Assembly (NCBI GenBank): GCA_033398695.1
Contig: CM065804.1
Coordinates: 37,525,501-37,589,500, forward strand
Length of the DNA stretch: 64,000 nucleotides
Source of the DNA: Orobanche coerulescens
Lineage: Eukaryota > Streptophyta > Magnoliopsida > Lamiales > Orobanchaceae
Direction of reading: 5' to 3'
Part shown: in pieces, positions 21,376 to 32,568 of the stretch
Numbering within the stretch: position 1 is the first letter of the stretch
Layout of the letters: the number at the start of each line of letters is the position of its first letter
Program-made: the position numbers and the translations under genes
The notes under the pieces: generated by a model
Databases searched by the model: none
What the model was told of the DNA's origin: nothing
Seen by the model: only the letters and a program-made list of their open reading frames with translations

Positions 21376-21948
21376 TTGAGCCCAAAATTGATGAAAAACG
21401 ACCCCCAAACATGATATAATTGATCGACGCATAATCCCATCCATTTAAAGGCCTGAATGAGCTATCACGAACCCTCGTGTGGTGACTTCACATCAAACAT
21501 GGTCGGTCCAAAGACGACGGTAACATCAAATGATCCGAAAAGAGAACAAACGCAATGAAAACCCAAAACTTTGGAATATAACGAAATGACCCAACACGAT
21601 ACTCGATCGAAACACCAATAAAAGTCCACAACATCCATAATAACATGAGATGGATTTGTGGGAACCCCAAACGGCGGTTCCAAACAATGATTACGAGAAT
21701 TGAATCCAACGGCGACAATAGTGACATCCAACACGGAAATGAGTAAAACAAGTTCGAAACAAGCTCGGATGATGAGAAGTTTAGTATTACATATTATCAA
21801 AACACTCATACGGTTGCAAGAGAGTCACTAAGAATGAAAATACACCAAAATGAAAATACCGGAAAGAGAAAAAAACGCGGATATTACATTCTCTCCCTCT
21901 AAAAATAAGTTTTGTCCCAAAACTTAAGAAACAAACAACTCGGGGTAC

Positions 21949-23440
21949 CGAGCACGCATGCTATCCTCGGTTTCCCAAGATGACTCCTAGACACCATGCC
22001 TCGACCACTACACTTTGACCAAAGGGATGGTCTTATGCCTCAGTCGTTTCTCACGGTGCTCCAAAATCTTCAAGGGACGCTCCTCCAAAGTAATATCCTC
22101 GGCAATATCGATCTCACCATAGTCGATGACATCACTAGGATCCGGGACATATTTCCTCAGTTGGGAAACATGGAAAACGCTATGAACATGGCTCAAAGCC
22201 GGGGGAAATGCTAAACGGTAAGCCAATTTGCCGACTCTCTCGAGAATCTCGAAAGGCCTAATAAATCTCGGACTCAACTTCCCTTTCTTCCCGAAGCGGA
22301 AAACTCCCCTCGTCGACGACACCTTCAGCAAAACTTGGTCTCCCACCTCGAATTCCAAAGGTCGACGACGTATGTTGACATATGACTTATTTCAGCTCTG
22401 AGCAGTCAACATCCTCTCCTGAATCAATTCCACCTTCCGCTTCGTCTCTAAAGCGATATTCGGTTCGGTCCCGACCAAATCCGACGCCTCATTCCAACAA
22501 ATCGGTGATCGACAACGCCGCCCATAAAGTGCCTCATACGGTTCTATTCGAATCAACGCGTACCAATTGTTGTACGTGAACTCGATCAATGGCAAATGCT
22601 CCTCCCAGTCACTACTCCAATCAAGAGCACACGCGCGCAACATGTCGTCGAACGTCTGGATAGTGCGTTCCGACTGTCTATCTGACTTAGGATGAAAAGA
22701 GGTACTTAGACGCAAATGAGTATCCAACGCCTTATGCACCGCCTGCCAAAAGTACGATACAAAGCGTCCATCCCGATCCGAAACAATAGACTTCGGAGTA
22801 CCTTGAAGCCTTACAATATGTGAAATAAACACACGAGCCAATTTCTCCGGACTCCAAGTATCCTTGATGTCCAGAAAATGTGCTGACTTGGTCAGACGGT
22901 CCACAATCACCCAAACCATATTCGTGCCCGATCTATATCTCGGCAAGCTCGTGACGAAGTCCATCGAAATATCTTCCCATTTCCATTCCTGAATGGGAAG
23001 CGACTGTAATAACCCAGATGGTCGCTGATGCTCGATTTTGACTTGCTGACAAGTCAAACATCTTGCTACAAACTGTGCGACCTCTTCCTTCATATCATTC
23101 CACCAGAAATTCCTCCTCATGTCCTTGTACATCTTACTCGAACCAGGATGAACGGAGTAAGGCGTATTATGGGCCTCGCGCAAAATACCCTGCCTCAGTT
23201 CCGAGTCGTTCTGTACACACAGCCGACTCTGGAATCTCAATACCCTATCTTCATGAATTACAAACCCAGGAGACTTTCCTTTAAGAACATTCTCTCGGAT
23301 TTGAGAAATCATCGGATCCTCCAGCTGCTTCAGTTTAATTTCATCGATCAGAGACGACGAAATCTCTAAAGTGCAAAGTTGCCCGATATCTCCCGACAAC
23401 AAAATCTCAACATCCAACTCGATCAAAATTGTTCAAAGCT
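21949..23440 (-). pseudogene. B integrase and chromodomain
   Basis: Minus-strand frames from 23426 give the HHCC zinc region (H in REAHNTPYSVHPGSSKMY, then CLTCQQVK). The catalytic core follows: [45 protein letters not shown] and TYNNWYALIRIEPYEALYG. The 22358-22008 frame gives GDQVLLKVSSTRG, the GPFEIL-like beta-barrel region, VFHVSQLRKY and the start of a chromodomain (LRHKTIPLVKV). A stop follows at the chromodomain. The core D,D,E residues appear mostly present, but the frames are broken between 22358 and 22392. Confidence 0.85.
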
Positions 23441-24682
23441 CATGCTGAGACGTAAGGATCTCAAGTGTCCATAATGCAACCGGTTTCCGACTCAAGGCAT
23501 CAGCCACGACGTTCGCCTTGCCCGGATGATACACGATTTCTAGATCATAATCCTTAATCAATTCTAACCACCTCTTCTGTCTCATATTCAACTCCCGCTG
23601 GGTAAATATATACTTCAGACTTTTATGATCGGTAAAAATCTAACACGTAGAGCCAAAAATATAGTGACGCTAAATCTTGAGCGCAAAAACAACCACCGCT
23701 AACTCCAAATTGTGAGTAGGGTAGTTAAGCTCATGCACCTCAACTGTCTCGATGCAAACGCGATAGTCTTGTCGTGCTGCATCAACACGCACCCAAGACC
23801 TTGGCCCGAAGCATCGCTATAAACGGCAAAACCCTCGTTGCCACACGGCAACACCAAAATCGGGTCTGAAGTCAAACGCCTCTTCAGCTCCTCAAAACTC
23901 GACTGTCTCTCGTCATTCCAGACGAACTTCTCGGATTTCTGGAGCAACTGTGTAAGTGGCCGAGCTAGTTTCGAAAACCCCTCGACGAACCTACGGTAGT
24001 AGCCAACCAAACCCAAGAAACTACAGACCTCCTTCACGTTCTTAGGTGGCGCCCAATCCAATACCACCTCAATCTTCTGTGGATCTACATGGACCCCCTC
24101 GGATGAAATCACGTTACCTAAAAACATCACTTCCTTCAGTCATAACTCACATTTCGAGAACTTCGCATAGAGTCGCTCGGTCCTCAAAATGTCTAACACC
24201 ACACGCAGATGATAGGCATGCAACTCCTCGTTCTTCGAATAAATGAGGATATCGTCAATGAAGATGACGGAACACTTATCCAAATACTCGATAAAGACCT
24301 TGTTCATCAACTGCATAAAAATTGCCGGCGCGTTAGTTAACCCGAAGGGCACAACCACAAACTCCTAATATTCGTATCTCGTCCGAAAAGCTGTTTTCAG
24401 AACATCGGACTCTTTCACCCGAAGCTGATAGTACTCCGATCTCAAGTCGATCTTCGAGAATACTACAACTCCCTGCAATTGATTGAACAAGTAATCAATC
24501 CTTGGCAAAGGATACTTGTTCTTGATGGTTACCTTGTTTAGCTCGCGATAGTCGATACATAAACACAACGAACCATCCTTCTTCCGCAAAAATAGGACCG
24601 GTGCGCCCCAAGGCGAAGTGCTCGGTCGAATATATCCCAACTCAAAAAGCTCATTCAACTGCTTCTTCAACTCAGCCATCTC
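23441..24682 (-). pseudogene. B reverse transcriptase and RNase H
   Basis: RT appears as [63 protein letters not shown] and the catalytic [12 protein letters not shown]. RNase H shows [17 protein letters not shown] frameshift follows near 23730, so the Glu and Asp motifs lie in another frame. Stops at 24139 and 24364 also interrupt it. Confidence 0.85.
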
Positions 24683-25344
24683 TTAAGGTGCCATGTGATA
24701 CGGCTCCTTCGAAATCGGAGCCGCACCCAGCTCTAATTTTATAGCGAACTCAACCTCACGGTCCGGTTGCAACCCCGGTAACTCGTCAGGAAAAACATCA
24801 AGAAATTCACCGACGACTGGAATCGATGAAAGTTCGACTCCACTACTCTCCGCCTCCATGGCGTAACCCCAATAACCAGTACACCCCTTCCACAGGAGTC
24901 TCATCGCCCTCAAAACGTTAATAACGAACTTCTGGTTTCGCTTCTTTCGCCCCGCGAAAGAGTGCTCGGTGCCGTCCCCGGCTAACATGGTTATGATACT
25001 CATGTTGTAGTTCATGATCGCACCATGCCGCTCGAGCCAATCATCCCCGAGAATCAAATCCTCACCATCAATACTCAAAACAATAAGATTAGAGAGCCAA
25101 GGCCTCTCGAAAATAATCACAGAACAATCTCGATCTCCCGATCACCAACGATCCTATCACCGCTAGGAAGTTTAACGATGAAAGGCTCGCAAGGCGACAA
25201 ATAATCAATACTCAAACGACGTACACACTCCATAGATGTGAATGAATGCGTAGCACCCGAATCAAAAAGCACACTGAGAGGATGAGAATGGATGTGAACG
25301 GTAGCTATCGCCACAGTAGCCACTGGATCATCGTACCTCCTCAT
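24683..25344 (-). pseudogene. B aspartic protease
   Basis: The motif VLFDSGATHSFTS carries the catalytic Asp-Ser-Gly, and [18 protein letters not shown] is the second conserved region. A break at 25117-25120 between the frames removes continuity. The frame ends in the linker that leads to RT ([16 protein letters not shown]). Confidence 0.83.
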
Positions 25345-25437
25345 CTCATAGACAGGTGGATGGGCGGAGCCAACACAGGAAGCTCCCCCTCTAGCGGGCT
25401 GACCCCGACCTCTCCCTCGACTGGTACTCGGCCGAGA

Positions 25438-26310
25438 CTACGGAGCAAATGAGCCCTGATTCACACTTGGCTCCCTAGGTACTGGAATAGAAGTTTGGGC
25501 ACCGAGAATATGTCCTACCCGCTCACAATAGAAAGCCTTGTGGCCCGACTGACCACAAGTATGACAAGTCAACTGCGGATGAAGACACTCCCGGTTCTTA
25601 TGGCCCCACATGCCACAATTAAAGCATGTGATATCACGAATGGGGGCTCTTGTAGCACCTCGAAAACCCCCAGAGGAACGAGCCAAACCGCCCGCAGGAA
25701 CGTTTACAGACTGAGACTTCTGCTGGCTTCCACCCTTGTGGCCCAAAAAATTTCCGGTGGACTTCTGTTTCTTGCTCTCAGGATCCGCCTCAATGGCCAT
25801 CACAGACATATCATATGCCAGAGCCCTACTCTTATAGTCCTTCAAAGTGGTGCAGACGATCCCAGACATGTAATCCCGAATAGACAGTTTCATCCGCCTG
25901 GAAAAGTGGAAAATTTTGTCGCTCTCCTCAATGACTTGGGCCTTCACGTAGCCCAACTCCCGGTTGAAATTGGCAATAGCCTGATAAAGAGGAATGTCCC
26001 GTGGTTGAGCATCCTAAAAGGCATGGACTCAAGCCTGTATAACTGGCCACGGGCAATATTCGGTCTCCATTAGCTCCATGAATTCCGGCCACGAAGCAGC
26101 ATGGTCCTTAGGCTCAACAGCCTCCCACCAATCAGTAGCGTCCCTAGTGAGAAAGTACTGTGCAATAGGGACCTTGCGGTCCTCGGGATAGTTGGTGGCG
26201 ACGAACACTTTGGATATCTCCTTGATCCACCCCTCCCAGCCGACCGGGTCTGAACCCTCGATGCTGGCAGCGTTGTGACGATGAGCAAAACAAAACACGA
26301 CTATACCCAA
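25438..26310 (-). pseudogene. B gag
   Basis: The minus-strand frames 26310-26029 and 25956-25438 hold the retrotransposon gag domain (WIKEISKVFVATNYPEDRKV, FLTRDATDWWEAVEP). They end in two CCHC knuckles, CFNCGMWGHKNREC and CHTCGQSGHKAFYC, that would bind genomic RNA. A stop/frame change at about 26000 separates them. The N-terminus before 26310 is short or missing. Confidence 0.83.
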
Positions 26311-26343
26311 ATAACCGACAAGCCTAGGTGTCCATAAACCTAG

Positions 26344-26363
26344 TTTGCTCTAATACCATTTTT
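26344..26363 (-). other. B primer-binding site region
   Basis: Just inside the 5' LTR the minus strand reads ATGGTATTAGAGC. It differs by one base from TGGTATCAGAGC, the complement of the plant initiator tRNA-Met 3' end. Confidence 0.75.
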
Positions 26364-27032
26364 TGTAACACCCCCGAGATATTCGAGGTATATTACAGCA
26401 TCGTGGACCCCTACATGGGACCCACCAGTCTAAACATGAAAAACGCCACTCGACTAACCGTCTCGGTTAGCGAGGAAACATATATTAACAATACGAACAT
26501 ATAATAATACGCCCGGTGCAACCGGCGTAATAAACATCAACCGACAAATATAGCAACTTCAATGAATACAAACCACAACTCGGAGTGAAAAGCCTAAGTA
26601 CTCGCTAGTACATTCTATAAGTTTATAAAATTGAAAACAACCACATCGAAAGAGACAACAGAAATAAGGAGACCCCAATGCACACATCAACGACCCTGTC
26701 CAGCATCCTCGTACTATCCCAGCGCCCGCTCGTCCGGCTGAACATGACCTGAAATCCATAACATGAATTTCACCAAAATGGGTCCCCAAAGGAGTTAGCA
26801 ATTACGCTAGTACAAGTAATCAAGGTAAACCAATCGCTTACACATTTCACTGTACATGCACCAATTCATTTCAAAAACCAAAACCAGACATGTCTTTTCC
26901 GGAAACAAACAGTCAATCAACAATTTGCCTTAGAACCGGGGCTATACCACTGGTCCCACTCGAGGCCTCTAAGGAGCCTCCCGAGCTGGCTAGCGAATCA
27001 AACTCGTGAATCTAGGGCTATACCATTGGATT

Positions 27033-27349
27033 TGTTGGGATTTAGTCCAGCATCCTGCCTGCATGGGCTTAAAAATGCGCGAGGCGCGGCTTGCAATTCG
27101 ACCTGTGAGATCTGCACTAGAAAGTGGTTAAATGAATTGATTTGGACTACTCATACCAACAAGATGCATCTTCTTTTCTGGTATCCATCTCATAGAAACT
27201 CCAAAGTTAAGCGTGCTTGGCCTGGAGCAGTTATGGGATGGGTGACCCCTGGGAAGTTTCTCAGGTGCGCGTGAGTGAGGACAAAGCGCACTAGAAAAGA
27301 CTCGTGTTGGTACAGTGAGGATAGTCTTCATCATTTTCGGGGACCAACA
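27033..27349 (+). repeat. Cassandra left LTR
   Basis: It has TG...CA ends with a short inverted repeat (TGTTGG / CCAACA). It is close to the right LTR, differing by scattered substitutions. Confidence 0.92.
27143..27270 (+). ncRNA. 5S rRNA-like segment in Cassandra left LTR
   Basis: The segment follows plant 5S rRNA in order: ACTCATACCA, AGATGCATC, CATCTCATAGAAACTCC, the A-box-like AGTTAAGCGTGCTTGG, and the C-box-like GGATGGGTGACC then CTGGGAAGT. The first part has an extra 10 bp or so relative to 5S, and the 3' end is diverged. It may drive Pol III transcription; it is not a functional rRNA gene. Confidence 0.8.
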
Positions 27350-27703
27350 ATTGGTATCGGAGCAGGTCACGGGTGCGGATTTCCTCGAAGTATACTAAAA
27401 TAGAAGCTGCAAGAGTGATGGAACTGAGAGGCGGGCATGCAGCAGATGTTGCCACTTGGCCGGAACTGAGATGCTGGTGCAGTGGAGGTTGTCAGGTGCT
27501 GGAGGGCTATGTGATCAAATCTAGCATGCTGGAACTGAGATACTGGCGCAGCAGAAGTAAACGGAGGTGGAATAGATGCTGATGTCAAGTGTTGGAGGAC
27601 TGTGTGAATGAATCTAGCCGCTAGAGGGCTGTGTGACCAAATCTAGTTCGCGGAGATTTCCAGACTTTGGAGCTGAAATGCTGGCAGATACTGGGAGGGG
27701 GAT

Positions 27704-28019
27704 TGTTGGGATTCGGTCCAGCATCCTGCCTGCATGGGCTTAAAAATGCCCGAGGCGCGGCTTGCAATTCGACCTGTGAGATCTGCACTAGAAAGTGGTT
27801 AAATGAATTGATTTGGACTACTCATACCAACAAGATGCATCTTCTTTTCTTGTAGCCATCTCATAGAAACTCCAAAATTAAGCGTGCTTGGCCTGGAGTA
27901 GTTATGGGATGGGTGACCCCTAGGAAGTTTCTCAGGTGCGCGTGAGTGAGGACAAAGCGCGCTAGAAAAGACTCGTGTTGGTATAGTGAGGACAGTCTTT
28001 ATCATTTCTTGGACCAACA
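27704..28019 (+). repeat. Cassandra right LTR
   Basis: This is the second LTR copy. It carries its own 5S-like segment (about 27812-27938), in which the C box is altered (CTAGGAAGT in place of CTGGGAAGT) and the A box reads AATTAAGCGTGCTTGG. Confidence 0.92.
27812..27938 (+). ncRNA. 5S rRNA-like segment in Cassandra right LTR
   Basis: It is homologous to 27143-27270, with changes in both internal control elements noted under the right LTR. Confidence 0.75.
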
Positions 28020-28679
28020 GGATTCCCTCGAGGCCCCGTTGGACCCTCCTGAGGTGAGCAAAGCACACACAATATACATCATCATTTCATGTTAAGCATA
28101 AAGGTTTCGAAAAATACTTGCCTTGAGTAATTGACGACAACACGAACAGAAGAAAATCAACGCGACCTCTAGGAACCAACGAAACCGAACCTAACGATTC
28201 GAAGAATACAATCAAAACCATTTCTAAATGAATACAGAAATGGAATACACCCGAAAATCCACCTACGACTCATGTGTATTAGTACAAAACAACAACAAGG
28301 GCGGATCGCAACCAAACCCTCTCGATTACACAAATACCACGAAATACACCATGAATCCGTAGGGAAACCAAGAATACCAACAATAATAATCATATTCATC
28401 ATGGATTAATCAACAACACGGAGCGAATCGAACAATAGAATCGAAAAACCCCCAAATTACCCAAAAGTAGGGTTTTAAGAGATTACCTTGGATTAGGATG
28501 AAGATTTCAAGTAAAAATCGATAATCTTCAACAAGAACTCGAGGTGGATGATCTCTTCAAGATTGAGGGTGCTCAAATCGCCTAAAAATCGCTCCTAAGT
28601 CGCCTAGATCGTGAGGGAGATGAAGAGAGGATAGGAAATGAAATCCTCTCCCAGAAACCCGCTAATAAACAACTGACTG

Positions 28680-28835
28680 ACCCACGTGCCGCGGCGCAGG
28701 TTGAGTGTGACGCGGCTAAAAATGGAGAGCAGTTTTTTTGGATGGGGCCGCGGCCCGGACTGTTCCGTGCCGCGGCACGCAGTACAGCCGGCCCAGGCTC
28801 CCTCTTTGCCAAGGCTGTGCCGCGGCACACACTGT
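28680..28835. repeat. CCGCGG palindromes in B 5' LTR
   Basis: CGTGCCGCGGCGCAGG, GGGCCGCGGCCCGG, CGTGCCGCGGCACGC and GTGCCGCGGCACAC lie within 150 bp. There is one more palindrome than in the 3' LTR copy (21238-21375). Confidence 0.75.
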
Positions 28836-29348
28836 TTGAGCCCAAAATTGATGAAAAACGAGCCCCAAACATGATATAATCAATCGATGCATAATCCCAA
28901 CCATTTAAAGGCCTTAATGAACTATCAACAACCCTCGTGTGGTGACTTCACATCAAACATGCTCGGTCCAAACACGACGGTAACATCAAATGATCCGAAA
29001 AGAGAACAAACACAATGAAAACCCAAAACTTTGGAATATAACGAAATGACCCAACACGATACTCGATCAAAACACCAATAAAAGTCCACAACATACATAA
29101 TAACATGAGATGAATTTGCGGGAACATCAAATGGTGGTTCCAAACTATGATTACAAGAATTGAACCCAACGGCGATAAAAGTGACATCCAACACGGAAAT
29201 GAGTAAAATAAGTTCGAAACAAGCTCGGATGATGAGAAGTTTAGTATTACATATTATCAAAACACTCATACGGTTGCAAGCGAGTCACTAGGAACATAAA
29301 ATACACCAAAATGAAAATACCGGAAAGAGGGAAAATGCGGATATTAAA

Positions 29349-29733
29349 AAAGGGACGTATTGCATCGAGGAAATGAGGGAAACTTAGTGCTAGATATGTC
29401 GGACCATTCAAGATCATTGAACGAATTAGACGGCTAGCATACCGCCTTGAACTTCCGACTAATCTTTCTGGCATGCACGATGTTTTTCACGTCTCGGGGT
29501 TGAAGAAATACCATCCAGACCCAACTCACGTTCTTACAGCGGACATTCCGCCTATCAAGGAAAACCTAACGTATGAAGAAAGACCAATCAAAATCCTCAA
29601 TCGACAAGTGCGTGAATTCAGAAGGAAGCAAATTTCCTTAGTCAAAGTCGTTTGGCCAAATCACACCCGCGAGGAAGATGCTACGTGGGAAGCAGAAGAT
29701 GAGATGAGGAAATCCTACCAAGAGCTATTCTAG
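29349..29733 (+). pseudogene. A integrase C-terminus and chromodomain
   Basis: After the duplicated AAAGG the A frame resumes with the ARYVGPFKIIERI barrel region, NLSGMHDVFHVSGLKKY, and a chromodomain (ILNRQVREFRRKQ, VKVVWPNHTREEDATWEAE). It ends with TAG at about 29733. The reading frame is clean from 29473. It closely matches the R1 segment at 3962-4300. Confidence 0.85.
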
Positions 29734-29771
29734 ATGGAATTGGGGACCAAATTCTTTTAAGGAGGGATGCA

Positions 29772-32409
29772 TGTAAAACCCATATTTCCGGTATCATATA
29801 CCATGTACGACTTACTATATCATAATGAATTTTTATAAAATAACAATTGCCTTGTAGCTCAATGTAATCTATATTTACTTCTATTTATTTTACTCATGAA
29901 TTTCGAAAATATATTATAAATTAAATAATACGTTAATTAAAATTTAAAGTGAAATATTAATTTACCTAGTGGGCTATGTACCAATACTTAATTATAAGTG
30001 GATTCACTAATGGACCATAGTAATTGAATTGGAAGTTCAATTAGGGCCCAAAACCAAAGATTGATCTAAATCAACTTTAACTTTAAACCTAACCCAACTA
30101 TCTAACAACCCAATCCTTTACACTATTAAACTAACCTAAACTTAATAAAAAAAAGAAAATTAAAATTAATTAAAATACTCATAAATTCAGCTATGATGAG
30201 TAAGTGGTAAGGTGTCCCCTTTAACCTTACACTTGTTACATACAAAAACACTTGTCTACACCTCTTATACACCAAGCCTTCACCTCCCTCCCTATAAATA
30301 TACTTTCACGGACAACTCCTGTGTTCCTTTATAAAAAAAATCTGCACATTCACAAGAGAGAGGGAGAGGCCGAAAATAGAGAAGAAAAGGAAGAGAAGAG
30401 AAGAAGAGAAAAAGGAGGAAGAAGAAAATTATGAGGAAACAAGGTAATGTAGTTACTTACCTTAGCACTTATAGGTTTCTATAGTTATATATATCTGTAT
30501 ATAACTTATCTAACTAGTGCAAGAATTTATTATGTTGGTTGAATGTAGTAAAGGGAAGAAGAACTCTCAATATCTTCCAAAGACTTAAATTCCATCCCAA
30601 CATCAAGAATCAATGTGGGTGTAAACTTGTTTTCAAACTTATATGTGAAATGTTATCAAGAAAGGAAGATGCATTTTGTTTTATGTAGCTTATATAATCT
30701 TCATTTCTTATATCATAAGCATGCATGATGATTTAGTACTTGTTTGTAATGTGAAACTAACCAATTTTGATAATCGGAATGAAATGATTAGAAATTCTTG
30801 CAAAATTAGCTTGATTGATATTCTTAATATTCTGGAAATTATGACCTTGAAGTTATTTATGTGTAATAGTTGATAATCCATGTGAGGTTGGATGTCTAAA
30901 TTGTGGCCTAACAAAAGTTGAATTGACAAAAACGAGTATAAAACGTAATTATGTGAATTTAGTGAAAATTATGGATATTTTTTATATAAGTGTGTAATTT
31001 AAAATTGGGTGAGAAAATGAAACTCAATTATGTGTTAAATGATCTACCTTTAAAATTTTACGAAAATCGGAACTCGTTTCCTAAGTCTACGAGTCAAAAA
31101 TCGTCATAAAGTGAAATTGTGTAATTTCTTAAAAATTATGGAACTCTTAGGAAACTTTCGTACATTTTCAGTTTATAATAGAAAATGGGACTTAATAATA
31201 TTATTTGCCTCTGTCCATAGAGTTTTGTAAAAATCGAAACTCATTTCCGACGTCTACGGGTTAAAAATCATAATTAAGATAAAATTTGGGGTCAAAACAT
31301 AAATTCTTTAAACATTTCGGGACCAAGACAACTTTTCACCTCTCTGGACCGAATATATGATTCATCTAAAAATAAATGATATGCCTTTATAATTTCACAA
31401 AGTTCGGAAGTCATTTTAATTTTGAGACCAAAATGACATATTAAAATAAAGTCGCGGTCAAATAGTAAAATTCCTACAAAATTGAAGTCTACGACAAATT
31501 TTTAAAAACTCTGGACTTAAAATATTGCTTACTAAAGTATAAGTATTATGTCCATTAAATTTTATAAAAATCGGGGCAAAATGACATTTTAAATAAATTT
31601 GGGGCAAAACTGAAAATTTCGAAATTTCAGTCAGAAGCTGAAAATTCTAAAAATCCTCCCAATTCTGGGATTCCAAGTTCTATATGAAATCTCTCATAAG
31701 ATGTTGTCACCATCCGTGTCGAAATCCAAACCCTATAGCCATAAAAATCAAATTTGATAAATTTTGGGGTATAATTGTAATTTCGGAAATATCAGTCCCG
31801 AAACTGAAATTTTGAAAACTCTCCTGATTCTGGGATCAGCTAATCATACTTGATGTTCTCATGAAATCTCATGACCGTTCGAGCTCAACTTGGAACGATC
31901 TAATATAATATTTCCGAAAACTCCAAAAATTAAATTAGGGGAAAGATTCTCCGTCACGAAAATGTTTAATCCAAACAATATATCTTTAATCAAGTCCATA
32001 ATCTCATAAATTCTCGTGCCATAAATAAACTTCCAATCCCATTGTATAATCAAATTATACTAAGGGTTGCTACTTATTGACTATGTAACCATAATTGTAC
32101 GCTTGTGTATACACCGTGATACGTTTAACTGATAAGTACTGTGACTATCCGGGAACTAAGTGCTATACAAGCAAAGTGCCACGGACGGGACCGCCCTCTA
32201 ACTCTATCGGGACAAAGTGCCACGTCGATGGATGGGGACCACCTCTTGAACCGATACGAAACAGAGCGCCTGATCTAATATCCGGGGGCCACCTCTTGAA
32301 CTTGTAGGAGCCACCGCTAGAATCCCAAATTGAGTTGGGACGGTTAGACCGAGTCTTGGATCGAGTAGCGCAGCTGCGGTTCATGAGCGAGGCTATCATT
32401 GTTTCCTAT
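29772..32409 (+). repeat. A 3' LTR, cut by element C
   Basis: It starts TGTAAAACCC after a polypurine tract. It holds a TATA box at 30293-30300, a purine-rich leader (30350-30432) and a probable splice donor (AAACAAG|GTAATG at about 30440). At 32100-32399 it has degenerate repeats built on GGG(G)CCACCTCTTGAAC. The R1 LTR shows that the LTR should continue past 32409 with TCCCATAATCGAGG; instead the LTR of C begins. Confidence 0.88.
30293..30300 (+). promoter_or_regulatory. Probable TATA box in A 3' LTR
   Basis: TATAAATA is followed after about 45 bp by a long GA-rich tract. The arrangement is the same in C. Confidence 0.7.
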
Positions 32410-32568
32410 TGTAAAACCCCATAATTCCGGTAGCATATTAGATGTACGACTTACTATATCATAATGGATTTTAATAAAATAACAATTTTACCTCATAGTT
32501 CAATATAATCTATTATTCACTTATTTATTCATGAATTTCGAAATTATATTGTTAATTAAATAATTAAT
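32410..32568 (+). repeat. C 5' LTR, segment 1
   Basis: It starts TGTAAAACCCCATAATTCCG and matches 29772-29935. It ends at the E target TTAAT. Confidence 0.88.

Larger units (their letters stand above)
19820..21888 (-). repeat. B 3' LTR (2.07 kb)
   Basis: In plus orientation it starts TGTAACACCCCCGAGATATT and ends GGATATTACA. It contains three degenerate direct repeats with the core CTATACCA(C/T)(C/T)G(G/A)TCC-ACTCGAGGCC (20395-20620) and GC-rich palindromes at 21238-21375. The next bases (CTCTCCCTCT) are the complement of a polypurine tract. Confidence 0.9.
27033..28019 (+). mobile_element. Cassandra-type TRIM retrotransposon
   Basis: This is a 987-bp element with two LTRs of 317 and 316 bp, flanked by GGATT at 27028-27032 and 28020-28024. 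The LTRs start TGTTGGGATT and end GACCAACA. The 354-bp interior has a primer-binding site (TGGTATCGGAGC at 27352-27363) and a polypurine tract (GGGAGGGGGAT at 27693-27703), but no protein-coding frame. Each LTR contains a 5S rRNA-like segment, which is the defining trait of Cassandra elements. Without gag or pol it must have moved using proteins from another LTR retrotransposon. Confidence 0.92.
19820..29348 (-). mobile_element. B: chromovirus nested in A
   Basis: This minus-strand element has its own LTRs (19820-21888 and 26364-29348, the latter split by a TRIM). A 5-bp duplication AAAGG lies at 19815-19819 and 29349-29353. Its internal part carries gag, protease, RT, RNase H, integrase and chromodomain in normal order, with scattered stops and frameshifts. 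A primer-binding site lies just inside the 5' LTR. The outermost LTR dinucleotide on the right is AA instead of CA. Confidence 0.92.
26364..29348 (-). repeat. B 5' LTR, split by a TRIM element
   Basis: It is homologous to 19820-21888 once the 987-bp insertion and its 5-bp duplication are excluded, which leaves about 1.99 kb. It lacks one of the three 20395-20620-type repeats. The outermost bases on the right are ATATTAAA where the partner has ATATTACA. Confidence 0.9.
16422..32409 (+). mobile_element. A: chromovirus, interrupted by B, 5' end lost
   Basis: This is a plus-strand Ty3/gypsy element of the R1/C family. It retains partial gag, protease, RT, RNase H and integrase (16422-19819), and the integrase end with chromodomain (29354-29733). 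A polypurine tract follows (TTTTAAGGAGGGATGCA), then 2.64 kb of 3' LTR (29772-32409). Element B splits integrase at 19819/29349 with the duplication AAAGG. Element C is inserted in the 3' LTR at 32409. Many frameshifts and stops are present. Confidence 0.85.

Noticed and set aside
27143..27270. Functional 5S rRNA gene
   Set aside because: The sequence has an insertion in the 5' half, a diverged 3' end and lies in paired LTRs with target duplications. It is a Cassandra LTR component.
30252..30434. KREEKEEKRRREK-type ORF
   Set aside because: It is the translated GA-rich leader in A's LTR; the equivalent in C (43887-44186) is not conserved as protein.
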